Assembly: GCA_026168455.1 (NCBI GenBank)
Contig: CM047430.1
Coordinates: forward strand, 28,363,237 to 28,427,236
Direction: 5' to 3'
Length of the DNA: 64,000 nt
Origin: Theocolax elegans
Taxonomy: Eukaryota; Arthropoda; Insecta; Hymenoptera; Cerocephalidae
In this document: piece by piece, positions 1 to 14,587 of the stretch
Layout: each line of letters begins with the position of its first letter
Numbering within the stretch: the first letter of the stretch is position 1
The notes under the pieces: generated by a model
Told to the model about the DNA's origin: nothing
The model's input: the letters and a program-made list of their open reading frames with translations, nothing else
Database searches by the model: none
Position numbers and translations under genes: made by a program

Positions 1-2023
1 TGATCAGAAAAAGCAATAAATTTCCGTGGTCCAGTGTTAAATGGGCAAAAGCCATAATTCTTAAAATTCATTTTTTTCCTTCTGGTTTGGAGGCTACATC
101 CAAGATCCGAGAGAGTTTATTTCCGCGTCTCAGCACCTTCCTTGAGCGCGAGCGGTTCGCCGGGGAGCGATTTGGGCCGGTTCAAAACAAGCGATTTATC
201 TTTTCTGCGCCGGTGGCTGAATTGGCATCGGAGCAAGCAACCAGCTGAAAAAGAAAAGCGCCCGCCGAAAAGATATAGCCGGCTGTCGGAGCTCCGACCA
301 GAAAAGAGAGAAAAGGGGGTGGTAAGAGGTGTGACTGCGAGAAAGAGCCTGCAGAGCGAGACACGAGCATCGCTATTCGCTACCGGAAGAAATGCAGCCG
401 TGCGCTGCTGCCAACTGCTGGTGGGTTTACTTACTAATGCACGCCACTTATACTCCGAGCTCCAACCTCGAGCGCTCTTTCGGCTCTTTTCTTCCTCCTC
501 ACCCTCCTCCTGCACGAGAGGACCATCTTATTTATTTTCTCCTCGTAACTATTGAAGAAAGCTTACTAGTCTTCTTATCCTTTTTTCGAGTACGCTTACA
601 AATCCGCATTTCAAATTACAATGTGAACCGTTTTTTTAAAAAAATCAAGGACACCTCTTTCGTTGTAGTATTGTTAAAACTAAATAACGGACAAAAAATA
701 ACCCAAATATCTCACCTTTCCTTCCAATAAATTATTAAAAAGAAACGTCTTTACGAAAATTCTCGTTGTTTTTACGTTTATTTGACTATTTTATACAGAA
801 TATATCATCAATAATAAATCTTGATTTCGTAACGTAATGTTTTCTAACCAAGCGTTTTCCGCGATTACACGGACAGTAGTTTTTAAAATTACGAATAATA
901 CGCGGGCGAGTATCGTTCATTAAATTAGTTAATAATTAACATTTTGACTTTTAACTTTAACTATAATGTACGTTTAAAAAGTTTGATTCATTTGTCATAC
1001 TGATTCCTGAGATAATTGGTATAATAATATAATATGGTATAATTAATAGATACATAAAACATTACGAAATAGTATAGTCCAATGAATCAATTATTAAATT
1101 AGAGTATGCATCATTATTTTATTTGATCAAAGCAAAATAAGATGTACAAGACACTGTATAAAGAGTCATGATTATAATCGATATTATATTTTCAAAAATA
1201 TAATTTTTTAATATCACAAGTATCGTTGCGAAGAAAAACACACGAGATGCGTTGAGTGACGGCTGTTAAGTGCAATGAGATGCAAGTGAGATTGTACTTT
1301 ATTGCGCTCATGAGAATCGGTTTCGAAGAGTTTTTCTTTGTTGTTCCTTGTTTTTTCCATATTACTAATTACTTTAACTTATTTTTTATTATTAGTATAC
1401 GTATATTAAATAGAAATATTTAATTCTTGGTACTATAAAGAAATTTTCTTAATTCGTTCCCTTAGTTTTGGATACGTTATCATATGATCATTCAGATTAT
1501 TCCTAAGATTTATAAATTATCATTGTTTACGTAATGTGTAAAAAACGTAATATACTATTTTAACATATATCCAGGCCAAATTATTATTTTAGAATGAGTT
1601 AATGTTTAATACTGTAAATTATTTGACAGTTGTGTAACCTTGCCCCCTGTTGTCTGTATTAGGAAAAATCAGTTGTTTCGTAGGTTGATAATATCCTCGG
1701 ATAGCATTAAGAATTCATAAACAGAAATAATTCCTATAAATTGTTGTACGACAGATAGACTAACTAAACACAGAATTTAAGATCAAGAAATGGAAAACGC
1801 AGTAAATCAGAAAAGAGCTACAGCATACCCATAATGTATATGGAAATGCACATTTAAAGTTTGAAGCGAAGAACTGCGTTTTGCATAAAGTATCGAAGTA
1901 GCCATTGGAAATAAAAGACTCGAAATCTCTTTACGCTAAATTTTGTACCATTAGTCTCTTTGCGAGTATCTCGGTTTTCTTGTCATCCTCTTAGTCCGTA
2001 TAGGCATCTCGCTTCTCCCTCTG

Positions 2024-2061
2024 CCCCCCCCCCCCCCCACTCACTCTCTCTCTCTCTCTCT
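2024..2061. repeat. C15 homopolymer followed by CT microsatellite
   Basis: A run of fifteen C (2024-2038) is followed after ACTCA by CT dinucleotides to 2061. A further pyrimidine tract of CTCTCCCT units lies at 2267-2322. Confidence 0.9.
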
Positions 2062-5000
2062 TAGTGTTGATACGTGGCTTTTGGTTTTTGTATTTCGAGC
2101 GCGCATACGAATGAATCGCGGCAGTCCTCGACCTTTGACGGTGTGTTTTCCATCTCTTTCTCTGGAAGGAATGACCACGCGGAGAAGTGGACGTTAATCC
2201 GACGCGATGCAAATCGCATCCCGAAGACATAACCGGTCGCGCGACGAACCAGAAAAATCGCGACACCCATCTCTTTCCCTCTCTCCCTCTCTCCCTCTCT
2301 CCCCCTCTCCCCCTCTCCTTTTCTTGGACGAAAAGAGGCACGCATAGCGAGTCTTTGCCTTCGGATGGAATTTCTGATTTGCCCCGCGCAGCGACTCGTC
2401 GGAGAAGGAAGAATTTATATGCGGACTGGCAAGTGAGACTCAAAGACTCGAAAAAGTCGCCGACGGTATACCACTGGGATCTTATAAATATTATCCCGAA
2501 TCCGTATCTCATAACCCTAAACCTTTAAATCTCGCCTCGCCTCGCGAGCGTGTACCGTGATTTAGAGCGTAAGGGTGTACACACTTCATTCGCTATTTTA
2601 CAAGTGTAAATGGAAAAGTTCATCGGCTTTCTTTCGGGAAAAGGAACGAGCTTCTTGCGACGTCCTATGTATACAATGAACCTTTCGAACATTGGCCATC
2701 AAGATACTGTCACCAACTATTATTATTCTAAATTAAATATTTTTTCTAATGCTTATTACACGAGTATGTACATTTCTTTTGAGTAATACTAATGCAAACG
2801 TTTAATTACTTTGTGATGCTATAGTTGAGCTAAAATTAGTAAAAAATGTTGGTAAAACAATTATTCACAGTATAACTATATAAACAGTATAGTTTGTCAC
2901 GTACAGACACGAGTGTACGCAACGTACGAGATGATCCGCACGTAACAAATTTCGAAAGATAGGTTATACAAACGCGAAGAGAAAAAAAATAAAGAAAGGA
3001 AGAAAGTTGTCGTGGTCGAATAAAAGTTTGATCATCGAGCAACCTCGAACGAACTAATTACGTTAACACAAAAATAACTAAAAGCCGATCAATCTTGATT
3101 TAGTTAAATCTGAGGGAGAAAAAGCGACGAAACGGGAGAGAGGTAGGGAGATGAGAAGGAGAAAAAGGAGGACGATACAACATAAATATCGAGGGGATCC
3201 CATGACGCGTAGAGCCGAGAGAATCGAGGGCAAACGCGCCGGGTCTGACTTGCGACAGACGTCGACGAGTCTCGATTATATTCAGGAGACCCGGTTGCTT
3301 CAGGTATCCCCGTAGAATAGGTATATAAAAGAAAGGTAGAGAAAAGAAGTGAGATAGAAGAAGCAAAACGTAGAGATCGGTCGCGAGCGGTTCCATTTCC
3401 ATTTCCATTCTTTCTTTGCTCCCCCTTCGAGGCTGGTTCGAGGCTGGTTCGAGGCGGAGCACCGCGCGTCCATCCATATACCTGACAAGTCCGGTCGCGC
3501 GCGCGTGGGCCCGAGACGCGCATTCTAATAATAATCTATGGGAATCGCGCTCTCCCGATGTCCAAGCTCCTCGCTCTAGGCGGACCTCGAATTCGAGCTA
3601 CGATGGAGGAATTAGAGGCTTAGCTACGAGGGAAGCCTATTACGGACTCAGCGGGTGCACGCGGACCGGCCAACTCTGACGCGCTCGCTCTACCGTTCGG
3701 ATCGCACGATTGTCGATATTAAGCGCGATAATGTTGTACGCGTGACCACTGACGATCGACTGTCTCGCTTACCTTCTTACCTCTTCTATACTTCGAATCC
3801 GAGTGCATTCTCGCGAGGCCAGCTTTTCCCGAGCGAACTTTCTTTTTGCTTACCCCGCCGAGGTTTATTCACCGAGGGGAAAACTGCCCGGCTGATTGAA
3901 TCCTTATTTCTGCGGGCTTTATCGCGATCTGCATCTCGAGGTGGTCACCAAACCACTTTCTCTTTATACGTTTGACGTGCACGTCGGTACTCTTCAAGTT
4001 TGATCGATCGATCTTATCATCTCCATAACGTTTCACCAGTTTTAACTCGATTAGATTCATCTTTCTTTTATCATTTTATGTTTTCTCTAATTTATCGACC
4101 GTACTGCGATAGACCTCTCGTCGATTTTCTCTATTAGACTGGTTAATATTGTAAGTCTTGTCTGCAATTTAATTATAGAAGCTTTTTGCATTTCACTAAG
4201 TTAAGTAAACACACGGAATTTTTAATTGATTATCTATAATATCATTCAAACAGAGTAAAAATTTGTTAACTCGTCAAGAGTTGTTTTTTCAAGTCGGACA
4301 ATTGTAACGATTTAAAAAAAATGTACGTTGAGAATAAATATTATCGAATATATATTGTGATACTTAAGTTACCTTACTGTACATATCTATTTATAATACG
4401 GTTATAATACATTGTTTGAATGTATACGATAAACGTACATCATTTTGTAAAAGGAAAAAATAAAAAAAGGTCGGCACAGTAGTGTATCTCGTATACTGTA
4501 AACTCCAATGTAACGTAGCGAGGTAAAGATTTTTCTACAACGTCTAAGTAAGTGCATCCACCTCTTCGGTTTTTACGACAGCGTTTTCTTGTGCTATAAT
4601 TATTTTACTATCGTAATAAAACCTTAAATGAATGTATTATTCCCAGTGTCTTATTAAAAGCAACACGCATTAAGCTCGTCAGGATAGCATTATTTTTATT
4701 ACGAAAATAATTTCACGTTGTTATTTCCATTCGCGGTATCAATTAATCCACATTTCCCAAGGATAAAACGACCGATGTATACCTACGTTACATCCTAACC
4801 GCAAACGCGTAAAATCCCAATTGGAAAGATAGAGGAAAAGGAGAGGAAGGAGAAAAAAGGGGGTACCAAGTGTCGGGGGTATACAAAGTATAGAAATTTA
4901 TAACACGAAAGCCAAGTGGAAGGATATACAAATAACGTAGAGCCGAGTATATCGGTGAAAATCGATGCTCGATGATTAATCATCTCGTAAAAGCAAAGGA

Positions 5001-5063
5001 GACTGTCCTATACTCGCCGTAAAAGACAATGGCCATAAAGCCGCGAAAAAAGTTGGTTACCCC

Positions 5064-5098
5064 GGCTCTCGGGTCTCGGGTCTCGGGTCTCGGGTCTC
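5064..5098. repeat. Heptamer tandem repeat, unit GGTCTCG
   Basis: About four to five head-to-tail copies of GGTCTCG. One of several GC-rich 7-bp arrays in the window (see also 14588, 46132 and 49560). Confidence 0.85.
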
Positions 5099-6279
5099 AT
5101 CCGCATGATCCAGTGATCGCGCGGTCAACACCGGCGGCGGCGGCGGCAGTGGATGTGTGCAACGCGAGTCTCGCTGTCCTTCTCTCCGAGTCGCGGCGAG
5201 CCGCGCCATAATTCACCATCCGCATAATTACGGGGTGTACGAGAGAGTCGAGGTCTCGCGAGGTCCGGACCGTATCGCATATAGACACACGCACTCGGTG
5301 CGCACACACGCGCACACGCACACTGCCCGCCTCTGGCGTTTACAGCGATGCGGTCGTTTAGGAGGCGCTTGTCACCTGTCCCGAGACATCTCGTAAATAA
5401 CCGAAATAACATCTCAAGTCCCTTGGCCACGCGCTTAGACGTCGAAAGACTGGGAGATACGGCTATTATGCGTCCCCGAGAATTACGCACTCGTCGATAT
5501 AATCCAAGATAACCTCGCTCATCTATATACCTTTAGCCAAATCCTCCTTCCGAATTTTACTATACACCACGTATATATATAGACTATGCGTTATGTCGAT
5601 TATGTCTAAAAGTACGCTACATGGCTTTACTCCTTATTTTACTCAATATTTCATTCGCATTTATAATTAATTAGTTTCATATTATTGCAGAAAGTATATT
5701 TCAAACGGTTCTTCCACTCTAAAAAAAGCTCAAATCATATTTTTATTCAAGTATTCAAGATAAATTGTACGTCTGTCTAAACTGAACACTGCCAAACAAT
5801 AACTGAAAAAGAAATCAAGGTGAAATTATCATGTTTCGAGTCGGAATATAGGTATATCGATTAAAATAAATAAATCTGTCTAAATTAGACGGTATCGATA
5901 AAACGTCATAGAAGATTACATTAAATAATTATAAGTTTTTGAAAAAACCAAATCGGGGCTAGAATTTGATAGGGAGCGAGTTGGAGCGTCGACGCAATGC
6001 GTGAGAATAGTGAACGAATAATAAAGAAGAGTGACACAAACCGCGACGGTCCTAAAGAGAATCGTGAAAGAGTTCCGTACGTCTCGAGTTGTGGTGGTTC
6101 GAGAGAAAGCGGAAAAGAGCAGCGTCACTCCCCGGGATTCTTCCTCCGGGCAGTTTGGCTGAAAACCTTGAAATCGAGCCCTTTTTTTCGTTCCTCTCGT
6201 TCGTGCTCGGTCGTTTTGTTGTTCTGGCACGTTGATCGCGAGATTCCTAGCGTGGATTCGGGATATTTCGCTCCCTCCT

Positions 6280-6283
<4 letters not shown>

Positions 6284-6314
<31 letters not shown>
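6284..6314. repeat. CT microsatellite
   Basis: CTCCCT units passing into pure CT dinucleotides. Confidence 0.9.
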
Positions 6315-6842
6315 GGTTTTGAGCGGCTGCGCGCGCTATGTATAAGCCGTTAGCTCGCGGCCTGGTAATTTTTATGTTCTGGATGAGTTATGCCTTGGCT
6401 CGAACGATCTATTAGCGGCCAGCGCACATAGAGATAATATAATGCTAGATTATGAAAAAAGAAACTCTGTTACTCTGAGCGAATTAAAAGGGTTCGATGG
6501 ATTCTGGTGTCTGCAGTGTAATTGCTCCTCTACTGCAAGCGCACTGGTTTCGTTCCACCACGATCCATATAATTTTAACAAACTATGCAACGAGGAGCTT
6601 CGAAAATTTGTTAAATTGGTGGGGTTTGTGGATCGATCGGTCAGTGAGTTGTAAACCCATAGAAATAAAGTTGTCCCATTACACGGAGTAACATCCTAAG
6701 AGATCGAATCGTCAAACGGTTATTAATGACGGAACTCGGTGCCGGATTTCACGCAACCGGCCGATTGATTAAGCAACCAGAGTCAAACAAATAAACGAAA
6801 GGCTCTGGTCGATCGGGTCGGTCGGGTTGGGTCGGTCCTCAT

Positions 6843-6858
6843 CGGTGAAATTTCACCG
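6843..6858. repeat. Perfect 16-bp palindrome CGGTGAAATTTCACCG
   Basis: The sequence reads the same on both strands over 16 bases, in a non-repetitive GC-richer block and just after a GGTCGG-rich stretch (6810-6840). It could be a dimeric transcription-factor site; no factor is assigned. Confidence 0.5.
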
Positions 6859-7895
6859 GCGTCATTTTTCATTCATCGTTCACCTGCAAAGGAAAACACG
6901 TAGAAAGAAGGATGGAGGTGGCAGGATTGTAAAGGTATACTCGTGCGCGCGAACCCAAGGAACGTGAACGTATAATCAATAACCTCGCGTAACGAGCCGA
7001 TCGTTTAGGGAAGGGAACCAACCCACGAGGAGATAGCGAGGCGTCGAACCGTCTCTAAGAAGGTGAACGAATATCATCGAGAAGCCTGAACGCACGCCAA
7101 GGTGACTCTGCATCTTCCCGATGGCGTGAAACGTTAGGCGTTAAGTGGCGGCTAAGAGCTCGTCGATCGGTCTACGCTAGCTAGCCGCGGTAAAAGGCTC
7201 TTCCTTCGAGATCTCTTCGATCGGTAGATCCGATCGCGAGAATCCACCAACCGGCGATCGATCGAAAACCATTCTTCGTTTCTTCTTACCTCGCTATACT
7301 CACCGTCTGGCTACTCCTTACTGTGAAAACTCCCCAGATTAGGTGACTCGCTCGTGAGTTCTCTCCGTCGTGACGCTTGATAATAAGCCCATACGAGTCT
7401 GCTTTGAATTCCTTGATAATGATGCATTCGGCTATCCGATCTTACCTTCATCCTTTAACTTTGGGGCTTCAATCTGACTCTCGCACATCATTTATCGGAT
7501 GATTATTATACCATATATAGTAAATGTGATATCAAGTGATTTTTCATCATTGGAAAAATACCACATGTAAAAAGTGATTAGTCTTTAGAGTCTTAAAACG
7601 AGATTAGAACAATAGTTATTTATGCACTTGGGGGCAAAATAGGCATTTATTCCCGGGATGAAAGTTGCTGCTTCCTCGCTTCAGCTTTACGCAGTAATTC
7701 ATCCAAAGGAATAATAGCCCTTTACTCCCGAAGTGCATACAACATTTTTCACCCTGATTATTTGAAAAGTCACCTTTTTGCAATAATAATTTATTTTTTG
7801 TCATTTCTAAATTTTTTCAATATTCTAAATTTTTTTATATATTTAATTTAATATAATAAATTTAATTTTATATTTGTAGAAAAAGTTTAAACTAA

Positions 7896-8516
7896 CTAGG
7901 AGAGCGTCACACTTGCGGGAAACGGAGCTATAGACTCTAACGCTCTATTTTTCGATAGTTATAAGCAAAAAACGTAAAATTTCGCCATTAATACTCTTAA
8001 GTTTGATATTATTTATTGTTTATAACTCGGAATCGGCTTAAGATATACATACAACCTTAAGTTTAAAAAAAAGCTAAGGTCAAGTAGATACATTAAAAAA
8101 AAATAAGCTCAAATATCTAAATTTGGTCTAAAGTTATGGGAGATATAAGTGTTAGACGAAGTTATGGCTTCAAAAAATCATCAAATTGTAAAGCTAAATT
8201 TACGTTAACATTTCGTCTTATTCTTATTTTATCCATTACGTTAGACCAAATTTAAATATTTGAGCTTCTTTTTTTTAAATGTATCTACTTGATCTCAACT
8301 TTCTTTTAAACTTAAGTTTGAATATATATCTTTAGTCGATTCCGAGTTATAAACAATCAAACTTAAGTGCATCTTTGGCGAAATTTTACGTTTTTTGCTT
8401 ATCGAAAAATAGAGCGTTAGAGTCTATAGTTCCGGCTTTCTTCATATTTTTATAGCAGAAAACATATCCTACAGTTTGGTAAAGATCCGTTTCCCGGAAT
8501 TGTGACACTTCCCTAG
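7896..8516. mobile_element. 621-bp hairpin MITE flanked by TAA (Harbinger/Tourist-like by target site)
   Basis: The element begins CTAGGAGAGCGTCACA and ends, read on the other strand, CTAGGGAAGTGTCACA. Both ends abut a TAA trinucleotide (7893-7895 and 8517-8519), a plausible 3-bp target duplication. Almost the whole element is an inverted repeat: the left arm (7896-8132) and right arm (8241-8516) pair around a loop of about 108 nt. Shared internal blocks include TATAGACTCTAACGCTC and AAACGTAAAATTTCGCC. The left arm lacks about 55 bases present in the right arm (near 8428-8486). There is no transposase, so it is non-autonomous. A 3-bp T/A-rich duplication is typical of PIF/Harbinger MITEs, but the terminal bases are not a classic match, so the superfamily is tentative. 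Confidence 0.75.
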
Positions 8517-9912
8517 TAAGTGTTAAAAACAAAAAAGTAAGTGTACGATGAAAAAAATGAGTCTTCGATGAATAAAATGGATATACGGGAAATAAATGAG
8601 TCTACGGGGAATAAAGTGATCGAAGGAATATAATGCACTTTTATTCCTGTTGTAGAGGTTAATAAAGTAAACTTTTTAGATGATCAGAGTGAAAATATTT
8701 TTTTTTATATTTTAGCAATTCTAAAATTAAAAACATGTTTAATTAAGTCTCAGATAATGTAGTATTTTTTATTTTAATTGTACTTAAATTATACATAATT
8801 GTAAGACCAATAACGGAGCGAAATACATTAATTATTATATTTACTTAACGCAATCTACTATGTTATACAAAATCTATAGGCATGTTCTCCAAATCCAAAA
8901 TTTTTACTCCATTAGAATAATATTATCACTTCATAAGAGTTAAAAACATATATTTGCTCCGAAAAATCTATTTTTCCGTGTAAATTTACAATTTTGACGA
9001 ATGACGTACCATGAAATATTTGCGTAGGATAGGCAAAAGCATGTGGGGGGGGGGGTATAGATGAGCAATTCTATCAAGAATAAATTAATTATTTCATATT
9101 TCTGCAAATTTATTACTCATAAAAATTTAATTTTGATGAACGAATAGTATTAATTATATACTATTTATAATTCTCCAAAGTTATTATTTACTTCATCACC
9201 AATTTTTAATATTGCACATGTATGAACATTTTTCCACATTTAAATAATAAGAAAACTATTATAGACGAAGAAGATCCAGTCGGTTTGAGAGTAGTGGCCA
9301 TTCATTTTTGTAAAGTATAATGAATAATGGGTGGTCTTAATAACCCTTCGCGTACATTATTTACTAATTACATGAATATTTATAATACGTTCATTTATTT
9401 GCCCTCGAGTTGAAAAAGAGAAAAGAGAAAAGATGAGGAAAGAGAAAAGAGAAAAGAAACGCGTGTAAATACGCAGGGGCATGTAATTATGAGTACGCGC
9501 AAAAGTAAAGTACGTGCCAACGCGAAATTTGCTAGATAATTGCATTAAGTAGTTGAGAGCGTAATAACTAGACTAACCGCATCTTTAAAGGTAATTGCTA
9601 GGAACGCGTAGAAGATCGTATCGGCATGTTTCCGTGCTTGTAATATGAGGTACCGAAGAATTTTCCGAGAGCCTCGTGTGAAAAATCTTTCCACGTGTCT
9701 TTTCAGAGACGCGTGAAACGTTTAGAGGAGCAACCTTTTTTCCGTTCGTAAACTTGACAGAGCCTTTTAATTCACCATTTTCCTTATCTATACTTGTTAT
9801 TCCATTTAATGTAGAAATTTGTGATTTAACGCGCGTTAAATATTATAATTACTCGTAAAACGACCCGTAACCCCCCTTTGATTTACCAAGAAAAACAATT
9901 CAATTATCTGTG

Positions 9913-9934
9913 TATATATATATATATATATATA
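9913..9934. repeat. TA microsatellite
   Basis: About eleven TA dinucleotides. Confidence 0.9.
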
Positions 9935-11984
9935 GGTATATTTTAATCAACTATTAATCTGTTAATCTGTAAATGTGTAATTTCTATGAATATTTATATA
10001 CGTCTTCTCAGTATTAACTCATCTTGAATTACAAACTCGAAGTAGGAGTATATAAATATTATTTTGTTTACTATACGATACGATTAAATGAAAAGTGATT
10101 GAGGCTGTGTAAATTTTTCTTGTTAAGACTCCCAATTGGATTTTACACATTTCGTATGCGAGTGTTAATTTAATATCATCTACAGCGGAAGTTAAGCGTA
10201 TTAACTTTCATTATTATATAGTGCGTTTAGATACTGATTATGAAAAAAAAAAATTACTTACATGAAGTTAAAATTAAAATGAAAAGTATAATACATTTGT
10301 TAAATTACAAATAAATAAACATGAATTAACGTGTATAAACGATAAATGTTTCCGAAAAGATGAAATGAAAAAGATAGGGAAAGAAATGAGAATATACGTA
10401 GATGCAGGAAAGGAAAAAGGAGTTGCGAAAATCCATAAAGTTCCCGAAGGTCCATTCAAAATTCAGTGTATAAGATGGCGCAAGCGACAGGACAAGCGAG
10501 AGTACGTGATATCGAGCGGCCCGTGTTTCCTTTCCCAGACGTAATTTTTGAGACGGTGAGCGGGAGGCGAGGTATAAAAGACAAGGAGTGCGAGAAAGAA
10601 TGAGGAAAACGACCGGCGGAGCAGACAAGTGGGCAGGTAATTCGCTCTTTTTCGAGAATGTATGTATGTATGTATGCCTCGGCCTTACACGAAATGCATC
10701 TAACCGAGCCTCGAGGCTCGCCACCGAGGGAGATAAACTACCTTGGGTTAGAAGCAGTATTACCGTCACCAGAAACTCCAAACACTTTTCTCTCTTCTAT
10801 GCCTCTCCGAATCTCCTTCTCTCCCATTCTACATGCTTCTATCTCCTTATTTCTTTTTTTCCTTTAATTTATTTTTCTTTTCAACCGTATTTATACAATA
10901 TTCGTGGTACGTAAAATACCTTCTGCGACGAGTCATCAACTCTTTTCAAAATTAATCATTTATTACGGTAAAATTAAAACCCCTGGATTATTCTACAAAG
11001 CGGATATTAAAAAATATGCTTTATTGAAATAATGCATATATCGCTTCTCTTAATTAATATAGAAAAGCTATTCTAATAATAATAAACAATCACATTATCA
11101 GGGTGAAAAGGCATTCCAAAGGAATGAAAAACGAACCACCCTTGCGTAGAGTGGCACGCTTTTCACTCACTAGAATTGCCTTTTCACTTCGTGTATAATT
11201 TCTATACATTAAACATGTGCATTTATTTAAATATTTCGAACACTTATTCTTCTTAAATACGTTACTGATGGAGATCAAAAAATGATTTGATTTTTATTTA
11301 AACGTATTTCATAGTTTGTCGTATAATTCATATTTTGGTTACATTTAAAAGGAACCAAACAAAGATTTTTTAAATATTGTTCAATACTTTTGTAGTCTGC
11401 ACCGATACTTATTTCATATATAACCAATTATTTATACAACTCATACTTGGTATCCATTAATAATAAAAATAAATATAAAGAAATGATTAAGCTTCTTTAT
11501 AAATACTTTTATAAGTAGATTTTCCTCGAATACATAAGTTAATACTAAAGTTTCGAGTGTTTAGAATATCGTCAGTAAAAATCTGTATTAAAATATATAT
11601 ATGTAAACTAAACTAAATAACAAAGTATATCGCTGATTTTTAATCCAAATAACTTCAGTATAATACCATGGTTCACTACTAACTGTAAAGATTATTATTA
11701 TTTGAGTAAAATATTTTAAAATCTTGATAAGATCAGCTCATAAGTAAAAGAATAAAATTAAAAGAGTAAAGGAGAAGATTGAATATAGAATTAGGACCAT
11801 TCCGAAAGTTTCTCAAGATAAATCCGAGGCAAACTATGTTCAACACGGTCAGTGGCTGTTAATACTTTAAAGAGGGCACCGCTTCTCAATGCATCATCTC
11901 TCAGGCTCTCCGAGTCTCATCGCGATCAGCGATGAGACTGAGGAGTGAGAGATTGAGAGAACGAGAGAAGGAAAAAAGAGTGCC

Positions 11985-12007
11985 CGAGAGAGAGAGAGAG
12001 AGAGAGA
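11985..12007. repeat. GA microsatellite
   Basis: GA dinucleotides on the + strand, within a purine-rich stretch from about 11936. Confidence 0.9.
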
Positions 12008-14587
12008 ACACGATCATCAAGAGAAGAGATCGACGCGATACCCTCGCGACCCGAACCATCGTTTTCATCCCACATGTAGCTGGCCTGTCAGTCACTAAAA
12101 ACTTTAGTCACACTGGAATTTCTTTGGGGACTTGTCTATTCGCGATTACGGGCAAGATGAATTTTAAACAAGTGAAAGAGATTCGCACAAATATCCTTTG
12201 CCGCGAAATTTTTTGGAACCTTTTTTTTTCTCTCATATAGCCGTTGGAAATTTGGTGGACTCCGAGAGTCAAGTTAAAAAAACCTGTACATTTTTTGTTG
12301 TTGTAACCTTGTTCTTACGTGTGAGAATCGCGTGTAATACGATGATGCTTGACTTATTAAAATATTAAAGTATCAGCATCGAAATAACGGCATTGAAGTA
12401 TGGTTTATTAAAAAATATATATTTTTCCTGTATTCAATGGGATATACCTATATAATTGCAATAAATTACAGGAGCAACGTATTTATAGCAGTGTGATGAA
12501 TATGAATTACAAAAAAATGTGATCAAACAATAAAAGAATTACGATAAACCAAACAAACATGGTTCCAATGCATATAATAAGATATACGTGTTGACGTTAT
12601 AAATTTTTAACATCAATCACATTAAAAGGTTACGAGCGCGCATAGGCAGACAGATGGCAGAGTACATTTGAGTTTAGGCATCAGCTGATTCGGGAGGGTG
12701 CCCGCATTTAACGACACAGCGCTGTACACACTGGTTCAAGGACATTTTGTTTCCGATCGGTTTATATATCGAGGGCAAAAGCGCGGGAGGCTAAGCCGTC
12801 CAATAACCAAGGGATGCTTCAACGTCTGTATTCGTCATCGGAATAAATGATCGATTGTGAGCTGTCCCGTGTCAATGCCTTGGAAACTGTCCGATATTAT
12901 GTTAACCAGAGTTTACCTACGATACTAGTAGTTTCTGCTTATTCAACAGGATATCTATAAGATTAATAATCATTTACTTACTTTAATTCAATTGCAAAAA
13001 GATATATTATTCATGGTGGATTATTTACGGTTATCGTGCCGTCAACAAATAAATGTAAAGAACGAATAGCACATATATTTATTAAGCAGCAATAGAAGAA
13101 TTCTCTGTCTAGAGGTTGTTTAATAGGTGTTAAATGCGTGTCGTCTCAACTGTTCTACTATTAATCTGGAACAAAATAAAGCAGTTAAATTGCTGATCAG
13201 ACTAGTCTCTACAGCTAAGATCAAATAGTATCGCACTGCTTAAGAATCAATATGCCCACGAAATCAGGTTTTCTGTCCTGGAAGTTTAAGCTAAATCTAT
13301 TGATAGAAACTTACATAAAATAATCATTCTTCTAAACTATTTTAATATATTTGTATTTAAAATTATATAAACCTTTGTTATATTATTTTTATCAATTGTA
13401 AGTTAATCGCCAGTCCTAAGCTATAGTGAATGCTAAAAAATCTGACGAAAATAACACGTCGACTAGCCAGTCATTGCTCTACTCACTGCCTAGTTTGACT
13501 TTTACTCGCTATGGCCTAGCAAAAAACTGCTAAACATCTCTACCATCAGGATATACTCAGTTATTGGAAGTATCGATGTCTATAGAAGTCTGTCCAAATT
13601 TAATTTCGATTATAGCGGATAGAGAATCATTACAATTGATTTGTGAATCCTAGTAGGCATTGACTTTCACATTGACTTCGCTTCTCAACTTATTATATTA
13701 CAACTCATATATAGTTATTCTAACAATTAGTTTAGATGATTTTGTTGTTGGATGACAAAGGTATGTACACACATTTTAACTAAATAAATGCTTTATATAA
13801 TTTGTCATTATACAATTGCTATAGGATATAATATATGAGTAAAACAGTAATTTTGACATTGTTATTTTTAATAAACTTTAAATACTATTTTGTAATTTAT
13901 CCTTAAAAATCTATGATTGGAAAATGCGTTTTGTATGATTTAATGCGTTTCTCTTAAAAGTTTTTCTTATCTTCTGTATCGTATATATAATTCCACATTT
14001 TGCGTACACTAATGCGCGTATAGTAATTTATAATTAATTTTAGTAGAATGAATGTATGGTGAATGGTGGAAAGGCATGTTGCGCAGTTTATCAGGAAATA
14101 AATTATTAGAAAAATCACAGAGTATCAGTTGGTAAGATTGTTCCTCGGGACGTTTATATACGTATATAAACGAGTATACGTCGGTGGCATTAGGAAAACA
14201 AACAAAGTTCACGGGTGCGTGTACTTATACAAAATGTTAAAAACGATTTATCATCCGTGAGGTTTTTCGGCGGGCTTGAAATATTTTGGTAGGATTTATT
14301 ATGAGTATCGGCACGTCTAACGGTCCAAGCATTCCCACCTTTAATCGTCGGACAATGTTTTGATTATTAATCAGCCAGAGGGATATATACACATTATATA
14401 CGCGGGTACAGGCCCCTTATCGCGTCCAACACTCGGCACTCGGGCGTATTACGTCCGCGCGCCTGTGTCTGCGGCTTCGATTTGCTTGTGTACCGAAGCG
14501 AGAAAGAGCCCTCGCAGACTGAATTTATAAACACGTTTCCCGAGTGCCAGAGACAACGATGAGAGTCTAACGAGACTTCCCGATCCA

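Larger units (their letters stand above)
1..7895. other. Upstream non-coding DNA, left part
   Basis: No gene is supported. The sequence is AT-rich with GC-richer islands around 120-520, 3100-3950, 5040-5480 and 6720-7330. Open frames in the islands are made of Arg/Ser/Leu-rich low-complexity residues and occur on both strands at once, which argues against coding. Simple repeats include a C15 run (2024-2038), CT tracts (2044-2061, 2267-2322, 6284-6314) and a GGTCTCG heptamer array (5064-5098). The region 6700-7330 is non-repetitive and moderately GC-rich and is a candidate regulatory block. Confidence 0.6.

Noticed and set aside
6442..6657. 70-residue frame starting MLDYEKRNSV
   Set aside because: More protein-like than most but short, single and without a recognised family; an overlapping frame is also open. 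It could be revisited with expression data.
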